A stretch of DNA of 64,000 bases from Manis javanica (lineage: Eukaryota > Chordata > Mammalia > Pholidota > Manidae): contig NC_133165.1 of NCBI RefSeq assembly GCF_040802235.1, positions 44,467,629 to 44,531,628 of the forward strand, written 5' to 3'. Positions 25,630 through 34,664 of the stretch are shown in pieces; position 1 is the stretch's first letter, and each line of letters starts with the position of its first letter. The notes under the pieces were generated by a model. It did no database searches. It was not told where the DNA came from and worked only from the letters and a program-made list of their open reading frames with translations. The translations under genes were made by a program, and so were the position numbers.

Positions 25630-26280
25630 CACTGGACTCTATGCTGTTACACCCCTGGACTGGACTATTCCTCAAAAAAGTTGCCCTTTCTATTGTCTAT
25701 TGGGTAATTGTTAAGTTGTTTTACTGTGCTTACCTGTCTCTCCTAGTTGGACCCAAGTCTCAGCCTGCATTTCCAAAGTACCTCTCTGTAATGTTTAATT
25801 GTACAAAAGTTATAAAGTGCACAGTGGGCTAAAGGAAGCTCCCTCCTTTCCCCCCATGAGATTTCCTAGGCAGAACAAGCTGCTCCTTTACTGATCCCTG
25901 CTCTAGTCAGGCTCAGTAGAGCTGGATCAGCTGCAGTAGACACAGCAGCTCTAATAAAGAGACTTAGGGCTCGCTGCCCTAACAGAGGAAGCTGGTCAAG
26001 ATTTAGAGCAGCTTGACACCACCATGATTCAGCTGCAATATCAGATTAATTCCCTGGCTAGAGTGGAGTTGCAAAATTGTAGAAGACTGGACCTCCTGTC
26101 CATGTCACAGGGAAGCTTATGTATCGCCCTTAAAGAAACTATTATTGGAACCCTGTATATTTAACTGGCTCATTAACTTTATCGAGGAGTGCATTTCCTC
26201 CATACAGCTCAAGTATATGCGGAGCCACTATGACCCTGTCATAAGCCAAGGAGATGATGCCCCCTAAATGAAGTGTTTGA
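25630..26280 (+). pseudogene. ERV env 3' remnant
   Basis: This is a heavily decayed stretch between the integrase remnant and the 3' LTR, with several stops and frame changes. Around 25930-26150 it resembles the transmembrane-subunit ectodomain of class-I envelopes. The surface subunit is essentially gone. No functional protein is possible. Confidence 0.5.
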
Positions 26281-26289
26281 AGGGGCATC

Positions 26290-26300
26290 AGAGGGGGGAA
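26290..26300 (+). promoter_or_regulatory. Polypurine tract of the provirus
   Basis: AGAGGGGGGAA lies immediately before the TG start of the 3' LTR, the correct position for plus-strand priming. Confidence 0.85.
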
Positions 26301-26751
26301 TGAGAGGGAAAATTTACAAGGACAGCAACCTATCAGGAGGCTCCACTCTGTCTCGCACCCCTCCCTCCTCAACATCAACAACACTACAAGGACAGTAATT
26401 TATGAGATAGTTCCCCTCTGCCTCGTCCCACTTCTCAACCCAAACAAAAGAAACACTCCCTTGGTTTCCCCGTGCTGCCTGCCGAGCACCAGGTCCCAAG
26501 GTTTGCTCCCTAAACTCCCTCCCCCTTGCCTGCTCGCTTGCTGTGCACGTAGGAATGTTACAGATAAGGAAGCAGAAAGGTATAAATTGCTCCCTTTTCC
26601 TTTGTTCAGGGCTCCGACTTTTTGGGAGATTACTCCCCTCTGAGCCTGCCAGTGTGAAATAAAGCCTCAACACTCCAAGACCTCTGAGTGCCGCTTGGTT
26701 TTTTCCTTCGGTGATCCAGTCCAGTCCTTTTTTTCAGCATTTTCCGTAACA
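26301..26751 (+). mobile_element. 3' LTR of class-I provirus
   Basis: This 451-bp LTR begins TGAGAGGGAAAATTTAC and ends CCGTAACA, followed by the GTAT target duplication. It has TATAAA at 26581-26586 and AATAAA at 26658-26663. It differs from the 5' LTR by substitutions and a small length change near 26490. Confidence 0.92.
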
Positions 26752-27064
26752 GTATCTTTACCCTAGAGAATTAGTGTGACCCTGACTTTGCATAATGCTT
26801 AGCACAGAGTTTCAATAGGGACTTCTTTGCACATTGTTACATTGTTCTCTCTGTAATTATATTGCATTGCCTTTTTTTCTCTGGAGGCCCTCACCCTACT
26901 CTGCCTAAACTCACCATCCCTGTCTCAATGCTATCTGCCTGGAAATAGCACCAGAATCCCCAGGTTCAGGGCTACATCCTACAGGACTGCCCTCTAACCC
27001 TCACTCTAGATGCCAGTCACAAGCCCCAAGCAGTTAACCTGTGCTTCTGACCTACTAGCTACAA

Positions 27065-27465
27065 ATGGAGGTTCCCATAACCTCCCCCTTGGGTTTGATT
27101 AATTTGCACAAAACTCAGGAAAACATTTAAGTTTATAAACCAGATGAAGAGAGACATAGGGCAAGGTCCCAAATAAAGGAGCCTCTATCCTCATGGAGCT
27201 TGGGGCCTGGCTCCACAGCACATGGAGGTGTTTTGGTTCCCCAAGCTTAGAAGCTGTCTGAGTGAGAAGCAGGATCTAAGAGAGCAGAGAGTTATAAGCT
27301 CTTCTCAGGGCTTCATTGCATTGTCATGATTGACTAAATCATTGGTCATTGACTGATTCAGCCTCCAGCCCCCTTTTTTTGGGTGGGGCCCAAAAGTCTC
27401 TCATTAATATGACAAAATGACCAAATATGTATTTGTTATGACTCATGTTGCACACATCTTCCTTT
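27065..27465. mobile_element. MLT1-like (ERVL-MaLR) LTR fragment
   Basis: Segments such as ggttcccataacctcccccttgg, gattaatttgc...aaaactcaggaaaac, catgattgactaaatcattgg and tcagcctccagcccc occur in the order expected for an MLT1-type LTR. It is ancient and diverged. Confidence 0.65.
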
Positions 27466-27567
27466 TGGAAAGCAGAAATCTGTTCCTTGGAGTAGCTTCT
27501 TCTTGTTCAGCATCTAAACTATGATCATAAAGTAGTTATAATATTTAGGCATTTTGGCAAAGCCTAT

Positions 27568-27585
27568 AAAAACATACAAACATGA
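27568..27585 (+). repeat. Target-site duplication, left copy (L1-D)
   Basis: AAAAACATACAAACATGA lies immediately before the L1-D 5' end. The identical 18 bases occur at 37900-37917 after the distal poly(A). The preceding bases (gcctat/AAAAA) fit the L1 endonuclease preference TTTT/A on the opposite strand. Confidence 0.93.
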
Positions 27586-27858
27586 GAGGCGGGAGCCAAG
27601 ATGGCGGCATGAGTAGAGCAGTGGAAATCTCCTCCCAAAAACACATAGAGCTATGAAAATATAACAAAGAAAAATCTTCCTAAAATAGAGACCACAGGAC
27701 ACAGGACAACATCCAGACCACATCCACACCTGCAAGAACCCAGCGCCTTGTGAAGGGGGTAAGATACAAGCCCCAGCCCGGCGGGACCCGAGCGCCCCTC
27801 CCCCCGGCTCCCGGCGGGTGGAGAGAAACCGGAGCAGTTTTTGTTTTTTTTTTTTTGG

Positions 27859-28640
27859 CGAGCGCTTTTTGGAAGCCTTAGAGGGACGGGCCCCCATTGC
27901 TGGGGAGGCAGGGTGGCGGGACCGGTGAGGAGGTGCCTGGGAACGGCGCCGGAGGACAAAGAATATCCCGCGTTTCTCCCTGCGAGACCTGGGGGCGGGT
28001 GCCTGAGACCGGTGCCTGAGGACGGAGGAGGTCGCGCATTTTTCCCCTTTTTTTTTTTTTCTCTTTTTGGCGAGTGCTTTTTGGAAGCCTTGAAGGGACG
28101 GGGACCCCAGTGCTAGGGAGGCACGGTGGCGGGACTGGTGAGCGGGTGGCTGGGACCGGCGCCTGAGGACAAAGAATATCCCCCGTTTTTCCCTGCGGGA
28201 CCGGTGGGCGGGTGCCTGAGACCGGCACTTGAGGACAGAGGAAATCGCGCGTTTTTCCCCTTTTTTTTTTCTCTTTTCTGCGAGTGCTTTTTGGAAGCCT
28301 AAAAGGGACAGGGACCCCGGTGCTAGGGAGGCAGGGCGGCGGGACTGGTGAGCGGGTGCCTGGGACCGGCACCTGAGGACAAAGAATATCCCGCATTTTT
28401 CCCTGTGGGACCGGTGGGTGGGTGCCTGAGACCGGCACCTGAGGACGGAAGAAATCGCGCGTTTTTCCCCTTTTTTTTCTCTCTTTTTGCCGAGTGCTTT
28501 TTGGAAGCCTTGAAGGGACAGGGACCCCAGTGCTAGGGAGGCAGGGCGGCGGGACTGGTGAGCGGGTGCGTGGGACCAGTGCCTGAGGACCAAGAATATT
28601 GAGCGTTCCTTCCCTGCGGGACCGGTGGGTGGGTGCTTTT
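27859..28640. repeat. L1-D 210-bp tandem monomers
   Basis: The string cgag(t/c)gctttttggaagcc recurs at 27859, 28071, 28281 and 28491, spaced 212, 210 and 210 bases apart. A truncated unit follows at about 28630, and a diverged one at about 28815. Each unit carries a T-run, a GGGACGGGGACCCC-like GC block, two copies of GGGTGCCTG(G/A)GACCGGC and CpG-rich segments. Because 210 is divisible by three, reading frames persist across units. Confidence 0.92.
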
Positions 28641-28855
28641 TGGAAGCCTTGAAAGGACAGGGACCCTGGTGCTAGGGAGACAGGGCAGCAGGACCAGTGC
28701 GCGGGTGCCTGGGACCGGCACCTGAGGGAAAAAAAAAAAAAAATCGCGTGTTTTTTCTTTTTTTTTTTCCTTTCTGTTCCCTCTCTCATTGTTGCTGTTG
28801 TTGTTTTGGTTTGGAGAGTGCTTTTTGGAAATCTTAAAGGGGCAGGACAGGTCAC
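27878..28855 (-). other. Long antisense ORF in the L1-D monomer array (325 codons)
   Basis: The open frame on the minus strand starts MTCPAPLRFPKS and repeats a unit of about 70 residues once per monomer, with motifs like CPQ(V/A)PVSGTRPPVPQGK and PSRLPKSTRQKE. It is rich in Pro, Arg and Lys. A second antisense frame (27514-28593, 359 codons) overlaps it in another phase. Human L1 has an antisense ORF0 in its 5' UTR, but there is no sequence similarity I can claim. It may be only a by-product of a stop-poor, GC-rich repeat whose length is a multiple of three. Confidence 0.3.
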
Positions 28856-29196
28856 TTAGACCAGAAGCAGGGAATCTGGGGATCTCTGGGCACTCTAACC
28901 CCCTGGGCAGCAGGGAGCACAGAGGCCCCTTACGGAGATAAATAGTCTCCTGGCTGCTCCCCCTCCAACGGGGCTCCACCATTTTGGAGGAACAGCCCCA
29001 GCCAGGCCAAGCCCACAGCAACAGTGGAGATAAACCCCAAAGCAACTGGGCAGGAAGCAGAAGCCCTGTCTGCGCACAGCTGCCCAGCACAAGCCACTAG
29101 AGGTCGCTATTCTCCCAGGAAAAGGCTACAAACCAACAAGAAGGGAAGCTCTTCCAGCGGTCACTTGTACCAGCTCTGCAGACTATCTCTATCACC

Positions 29197-30120
29197 ATGA
29201 AAAGGCAAAACTACAGGCAGACAAAGATCACAGAGACAACACCTGAGAAGGAGACAAACCTAACTAGTCCTCCTGAAAAAGAATTCAAAATAAAAATCAT
29301 GAACATGCTGACAGAGATGCAGAAAAAAATGCAAGAGCAATGGGATGAGATGCAGAGAAAAATGCAAGAGCAGTGGGATGAGATGCAGAGAAAAATGCAA
29401 GAGCAGTGGGATGAAGTCCGGAAGGAGATCACAGATGTCAGGAAAGAGATCACAGAAGTGAAACAATCCCTGGAAGGATTTATAAGCAGAATGGATAAGA
29501 TGCAAGAGGCCATTGAAGGAATAGAAGCCAGAGAACAGGAACGTATAGAAGCTGACATAGAGAGAGATAAAAGGATCTCCAGGAATGAAACAACACTAAG
29601 AGAAATATGTGACGAATACAAAAGGAAAAACATTCGTATTATAGGGATACCAGAAGAGGAAGAAAGAGGAAAAGGGATAGAAAGTGTCTTTGAAGAAATA
29701 ATTGCTGAAAACTTCCCCAAACTGGGGGAGGAAATAATCGAACAGACCATGGAATTATACAGAACCCCCAACAGAAAGGATCCAAGGAGGACAACACCAA
29801 GACACATAATAATTAAAATGGCAAGGATCAAGGACAAGGAAAGAGTTTTAAAGGCAGCTAGAGAGAAAAAGGTCACCTATAAAGGAAAACCAATCAGGCT
29901 AACATCAGACTTCTCAACAGAAACCCTACAGGCCAGAAGAGAATGGCATGATATACTTAATGCAATGAAACAGAAGGGCCTTGAACCAAGGATACTGTAT
30001 CCAGCACGACTATCATTTAAATATGATGGTGGGATCAAACAATTCCCAGACAAGCAAAAGCTGAGGGAATTTGCTTCCCACAAACCACCTCTACAGGGCA
30101 TCCTACAGGGACTGCTCTAG
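29197..30120 (+). CDS. L1-D ORF1p, intact RNA-binding chaperone (307 aa)
   Basis: This protein coats L1 RNA as a trimer in cytoplasmic ribonucleoprotein particles and acts as a nucleic-acid chaperone during target-primed reverse transcription. It starts MKRQNYRQTKITETTPEKE. Residues about 30-130 form a Glu/Lys/Gln-rich coiled coil, and residues 40-72 are three tandem 11-residue units (EMQ-K/R-KMQEQWD). The RRM-like domain follows at about 140-240 (IIGIPEEEE and HIIIKMARIKDKERVLKAAREK). The C-terminal domain occupies about 240-307, with ARREWHDILNAMKQKGLEPR and FPDKQKLREF. The ATG is in the position expected for the family, and the frame is free of stops. ORF2 begins 168 bases downstream. Confidence 0.95.
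   Translation: MKRQNYRQTKITETTPEKETNLTSPPEKEFKIKIMNMLTEMQKKMQEQWDEMQRKMQEQWDEMQRKMQEQWDEVRKEITDVRKEITEVKQSLEGFISRMDKMQEAIEGIEAREQERIEADIERDKRISRNETTLREICDEYKRKNIRIIGIPEEEERGKGIESVFEEIIAENFPKLGEEIIEQTMELYRTPNRKDPRRTTPRHIIIKMARIKDKERVLKAAREKKVTYKGKPIRLTSDFSTETLQARREWHDILNAMKQKGLEPRILYPARLSFKYDGGIKQFPDKQKLREFASHKPPLQGILQGLL
29314..29412 (+). repeat. Three tandem 33-bp (11-residue) units in ORF1
   Basis: The units are 29314-29346, 29347-29379 and 29380-29412, and each encodes EMQ-K/R-KMQEQWD. They are nearly identical at the DNA level. L1-A has one unit at the same place, so the array grew by two units, or contracted in L1-A. Eleven residues is a hendecad, a natural coiled-coil period. Confidence 0.9.
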
Positions 30121-30288
30121 ATGGGAGCACCCCTAAAAAGAGCACAGAACAAAACACACAACATATGAAGAATGGAGGAGGAGGAATAAGAAGGGAGAGA
30201 AGAAAAGACTCTCCAGACAGTGTATATAACAGCTCAATAAGCGAGCTAAGTTAGGCAGTAAGATACTAAAGAAGCTAACCTTGAACCT

Positions 30289-33200
30289 TTGGTAACCACG
30301 AATCTAAAGCCTGCAATGGCAATAAGTACATATCTTTCAATAGTCACCCTAAATGTAAATGGACTTAATGCACCAATCAAAAGACTTAGAGTAATAGAAT
30401 GGATAAAAAAGCAAGACCCATCTATATGCTGCTTACAAGAAACTCACCTTAAACCCAAAGATAAGCATAGACTAAAAGTCAAGGGATGGAAAAACATATT
30501 TCAGGCAAACAACAGTGAGAAGAAAGCAGGGGTTGCAGTACTAATATCAGACAAAATAGACTTCAAAACAAAGAAAGTAACAAGAGATAAAGAAGGCCAC
30601 TACATAATGATAAAGGGCTTAGTCCAACAAGAGGATATAACCATTCTAAATATATATGCACCCAATACAGGAGCACCAGCATATGTGAAGCAAATACTAA
30701 CAGAACTAAAGAGGGAAATAGACTGCAATGCATTCATTGTAGGAGACTTCAACACACCACTCACCCCAAAGGATAGATCCACCGGGCAGAAAATAAGTAA
30801 AGACACACAGGCACTGAACAACACACTAGAACAGATGGACCTAATAGACATCTATAGAACTTTACATCCAAAAGCAACAGGATATACATTCTTCTCAAGT
30901 GCACATGGAACATTCTCCAGAATAGACCACATACTAGCTCACAAAAAGAGCCTCAGTAAATTCCACAATATTGAAATTCTACCAACCAATTTTTCAGACC
31001 ACAAAGGTATGAAAGTAGAAATAAATTCTACAAAGAAAACAAAAAGGCTCACAAACACATGGAGGCTTAACAACATGCTACTAAATAATCAATGGATCAA
31101 TGAACAAATCAAAATAGAGATCAAGGAATATATAGAAACAAATGACAACAACAACACTAAGCCCCAACTTCTGTGGGATGCAGCGAAAGCAGTCTTAAGA
31201 GGAAAGTATATAGCAATCCAGGCACACTTGAAGAAGGAAGAACAATCCCAAATGAATAGTCTAACATCACAATTATTAAAACTGGAAAAAGAAGAACAAA
31301 TGAGGCCTAAAGTCAGCAGAAGGAGGGACATAATAAAGATCAGAGAAGAAATAAACAAAATTGAGAAGAATAAAACAATAGCAAAAATCAACAAAACCAA
31401 GAGCTGGTTCTTTGAGAAAATAAACAAAATAGATAAGCCTCTAGCCCAACTTATTAAGAGAAAAAGAGAGTCAACACAAATCAACATAATCAGAAATGAG
31501 AATGGAAAAATCACGACAGACTCCACAGAAATACAAAGAATTATTAAAGACTACTATGAAAACCTATATGCCAACAAGCTGGAAAACCTAGAAGAAATGG
31601 ACAACTTCCTAGAAAAATACAACCTCCCAAGACTGACCAAGGAAGAAACACAAAAGTTAAACAAACCAATTACAAGCAAAGAAATTGAAACAGTAATCAA
31701 AAAACTACCCAAGAACAAAACCCCGGGGCCGGACGGATTTACCTCGGAATTTTATCAGACACACAGAGAAGACATAATACCCATTCTCCTTAAAGTGTTC
31801 CACAAAATAGAAGAAGAGGGAATACTCCCAAACTCATTCTATGAAGCCAACATCACCCTAATACCAAAACCAGGCAAAGACCCCACCAAAAAAGAAAATT
31901 ACAGACCAATATCCCTGATGAACGTAGATGCAAAAATACTCAATAAAATATTAGCAAACAGAATTCAACAGTATATCAAAAGGATCATACACCATGACCA
32001 AGTGGGGTTCATCCCAGGGATGCAAGGATGGTACAACATTCGAAAATCCATCAACATCATCCACCACATCAACAAAAAGAAAGACAAAAACCACATGATC
32101 ATCTCCATAGATGCTGAAAAAGCATTTGACAAAATTCAACATCCATTCATGATGAAAACTCTCAGCAAAATGGGAATAGAGGGCAAGTACCTCAACATAA
32201 TAAAGGCCATATATGATAAACCCACAGCCAGCATTATACTGAACAGCGAGAAGCTGAAAGCATTTCCACTGAGATCGGGAACCAGACAGGGATGCCCACT
32301 CTCCCCACTGTTATTTAACATAGTACTGGAGGTCCTAGCCACGGCAATCAGACAAAACAAAGAAATACAAGGAATCCAGATTGGTAAAGAAGAAGTTAAA
32401 CTGTCACTATTTGCAGATGATATGATACTGTACATAAAAAACCCTAAAGACTCCACTCCAAAACTACTAGAACTGATATCGGAATACAGCAAAGTTGCAG
32501 GATACAAAATCAACACACAGAAATCTGTAGCTTTCCTATACACTAACAACGAATCAATAGAAAGAGAAATCAGGAAAACAATTCCATTCACCATTGCATC
32601 AAAAAGAATAAAATACCTAGGAATAAACCTAACCAAGGAAGTGAAAGACTTATACTCTGAAAACTACAAGTCACTCTTAAGAGAAATTAAAGGGGACACT
32701 AATAAATGGAAACTCATCCCATGCTCATGGCTAGGAAGAATTAATATCGTCAAAATGGCCATCCTGCCGAAAGCAATATACAAATTTGATGCAATCCCTC
32801 TCAAATTACCAGCAACATTCTTCAATGAATTGGAACAAATAATTCAAAAATTCATATGGAAACACCAAAGACCCCGAATAGCCAAAGCAATCCTGAAAAA
32901 GAAGAATAAAGTAGGGGGGATCTCACTCCCCAACTTCAAGCTCTACTACAAAGCCATAGTAATCAAGACAATTTGGTACTGGCACAAGAACAGAGCCACA
33001 GACCAGTGGAACAGATTAGAGACCCCAGAAATTAACCCAAACATATATGGTCAATTAATATTTGATAAAGGAGCCATGGACATACAATGGCAAAATGACA
33101 GTCTCTTCAACAGATGGTGCTGGCAAAACTGGACAGCTACATGTAGGAGAATGAAACTGGACCATTGTCTAACCCCATATACAAAGGTAAACTCAAAATG

Positions 33201-34131
33201 GATCAAAGACCTGAATGTAAGTCACGAAACCATTAAACTCTTGGAAAAAAACATAGGCAAAAACCTCTTAGACATAAACATGAGTGATCTCTTCTTGAAC
33301 ATATCTCCCCGGGCAAGGAAAACAACAGCAAAAATGAGCAAGTGGGACTACATTAAGCTGAAAAGCTTCTGTACAGCGAAAGACACCATCAATAGAACAA
33401 AAAGGAACCCTACAGTATGGGAGAATATATTTGAAAATGACAGATCTGATAAAGGCTTGACGTCCAGAATATATAAAGAGCTCACACGCCTCAACAAACA
33501 AAAAACAAATAACCCAATTAAAAAATGGGCAGAGGAACTGAACAGACAGTTCTCCAAAAAAGAAATACAGATGGCCAAGAGACACATGAAAAGATGCTCC
33601 ACATCGCTAATTATCAGAGAAATGCAAATTAAAACTACAATGAGGTATCACCTCACACCAGTAAGGATAGCTGCCATCCAAAAGACAAACAACAACAAAT
33701 GTTGGCGAGGCTGTGGAGAAAGGGGAACCCTCCTACACTGCTGGTGGGAATGTAAATTAGTTCAACCATTGTGGAAAGCAGTATGGAGGTGCATCAAAAT
33801 GCTCAAAACAGACCTACCATTTGACCCAGGAATTCCACTCCTAGGAATTTACCCTAAGAACGCAGCAATCAAGTTTGAGAAAGACAGATGCACTCCTATG
33901 TTTATTGCAGCACTATTTACAATAGCCAAGAATTGGAAGCAACCTAAATGTCCATCTGTAGATGAATGGATAAAGAAGATGTGGTACATATACACAATGG
34001 AATACTACTCAGCCATAAGAAGTGGAAAAATCCAACCATTTGCAGCAACATGGATGGAGCTGGAGAGTATTATGCTCAGTGAAATAAGCCAAGCGGAGAA
34101 AGAGAAATACCAAATGATTTCACTCATCTGA
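30289..34131 (+). CDS. L1-D ORF2p, intact endonuclease/reverse transcriptase (1280 aa)
   Basis: This enzyme nicks genomic DNA at TTTT/A sites and reverse-transcribes L1 RNA from the nick. The N-terminal AP-like endonuclease shows Asn22 (TLNVN), Glu51 (CLQETH), the VGDFNTPL and RIDHILAHK segments, and the C-terminal SDHKG His near residue 238. The RT domain spans about 490-780, with [30 protein letters not shown] and the catalytic FADDM box (Asp710/Asp711 at 32416-32421). The C-terminal zinc-like motif CX3CX7HX4C is at residues 1138-1155. Length matches other mammalian ORF2 proteins (about 1275 aa). Met10 (30316) is an alternative start. No stop or frameshift is present. Confidence 0.96.
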   Translation: MVTTNLKPAMAISTYLSIVTLNVNGLNAPIKRLRVIEWIKKQDPSICCLQETHLKPKDKHRLKVKGWKNIFQANNSEKKAGVAVLISDKIDFKTKKVTRDKEGHYIMIKGLVQQEDITILNIYAPNTGAPAYVKQILTELKREIDCNAFIVGDFNTPLTPKDRSTGQKISKDTQALNNTLEQMDLIDIYRTLHPKATGYTFFSSAHGTFSRIDHILAHKKSLSKFHNIEILPTNFSDHKGMKVEINSTKKTKRLTNTWRLNNMLLNNQWINEQIKIEIKEYIETNDNNNTKPQLLWDAAKAVLRGKYIAIQAHLKKEEQSQMNSLTSQLLKLEKEEQMRPKVSRRRDIIKIREEINKIEKNKTIAKINKTKSWFFEKINKIDKPLAQLIKRKRESTQINIIRNENGKITTDSTEIQRIIKDYYENLYANKLENLEEMDNFLEKYNLPRLTKEETQKLNKPITSKEIETVIKKLPKNKTPGPDGFTSEFYQTHREDIIPILLKVFHKIEEEGILPNSFYEANITLIPKPGKDPTKKENYRPISLMNVDAKILNKILANRIQQYIKRIIHHDQVGFIPGMQGWYNIRKSINIIHHINKKKDKNHMIISIDAEKAFDKIQHPFMMKTLSKMGIEGKYLNIIKAIYDKPTASIILNSEKLKAFPLRSGTRQGCPLSPLLFNIVLEVLATAIRQNKEIQGIQIGKEEVKLSLFADDMILYIKNPKDSTPKLLELISEYSKVAGYKINTQKSVAFLYTNNESIEREIRKTIPFTIASKRIKYLGINLTKEVKDLYSENYKSLLREIKGDTNKWKLIPCSWLGRINIVKMAILPKAIYKFDAIPLKLPATFFNELEQIIQKFIWKHQRPRIAKAILKKKNKVGGISLPNFKLYYKAIVIKTIWYWHKNRATDQWNRLETPEINPNIYGQLIFDKGAMDIQWQNDSLFNRWCWQNWTATCRRMKLDHCLTPYTKVNSKWIKDLNVSHETIKLLEKNIGKNLLDINMSDLFLNISPRARKTTAKMSKWDYIKLKSFCTAKDTINRTKRNPTVWENIFENDRSDKGLTSRIYKELTRLNKQKTNNPIKKWAEELNRQFSKKEIQMAKRHMKRCSTSLIIREMQIKTTMRYHLTPVRIAAIQKTNNNKCWRGCGERGTLLHCWWECKLVQPLWKAVWRCIKMLKTDLPFDPGIPLLGIYPKNAAIKFEKDRCTPMFIAALFTIAKNWKQPKCPSVDEWIKKMWYIYTMEYYSAIRSGKIQPFAATWMELESIMLSEISQAEKEKYQMISLI

Positions 34132-34664
34132 GGAGTATAGGAACAAAGGAAAAACTGAAGGAACAAAACAGCAGCAGAATTACAGAACCCAAAAATGGAC
34201 TAACAGGTACCAAAGGGAAAGGAACTGGGGAGGATGGGTGGGCAGGGAGGGATAAGGGGGGGGAAGAAGAACGGGGGTATTAAGATTAGCATGCATGGGG
34301 GGGAGGGAGAAAGGGGAGGGTGGGCTGCACAACACAGAGAGGACAAGTAGTGACTCTACAACATTTTGCTAAGCTGATGGACAGTAACCGTAATGTGGTT
34401 GTTAGGGGGGACCTGATATAGGGGAGAGCATAGTAAACATAGTATTCTTCAGGTAAGTGTAGATTAAAAATTTAAAAAAAAAAAGAAAGAAAGAAAGAAA
34501 AGGGGGATTACTCCTTAACAGGATAAAACTATTGGTAAATCAAAGATCAACGCATGCTTTAAATATCCTTAATGTTGATCACTTAAAGGGTGTCAGATGA
34601 TCAGCTATGGAGGTACTCTTTTCTGATAATATTCCTTTCTCTTAATTAAAAAAAAAAAAAAAAA
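34132..34664 (+). other. L1-D 3' UTR with G-rich tract and first A-tract
   Basis: It has a purine/G-rich stretch (about 34228-34330) with several runs of four or more Gs, the class of G-quadruplex-prone tract found in mammalian L1 3' UTRs. An (AAAG)n run lies near 34483-34503, and A17 ends the segment at 34648-34664. It is nearly identical to the reverse complement of bases 6-450. Confidence 0.85.

Larger units (their letters stand above)
20547..26751 (+). mobile_element. Degenerate ERV-E-like provirus (LTR-gag-pro-pol-env remnant-LTR)
   Basis: This is a 6.2-kb provirus with paired LTRs, a primer site, gag, protease, RT, RNase H and integrase remnants, a short env 3' remnant, a polypurine tract (26290-26300, AGAGGGGGGAA directly before the 3' LTR) and a GTAT target duplication. 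It is shorter than a full-length virus of this class because much of env and parts of pol are missing. Stop codons and frameshifts are spread through every gene, so it cannot produce virus. LTR divergence indicates an old insertion. Confidence 0.9.
27586..29196 (+). promoter_or_regulatory. L1-D 5' UTR / putative internal promoter
   Basis: It begins GAGGCGGGAGCCAAGATGGCGGC; the AAGATGGC core is a YY1-type site known to set L1 transcription starts in other mammals. A GC-rich monomer array (27859-28630) follows, then a non-repeated part up to the ORF1 start. Promoter function is inferred from the family. Confidence 0.8.

Noticed and set aside
27859-28640. Regularly spaced repeats that could be mistaken for a CRISPR array
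   Set aside because: The repeats are long, contiguous 210-bp monomers in a mammalian L1 5' UTR with no short repeats separated by unique spacers.
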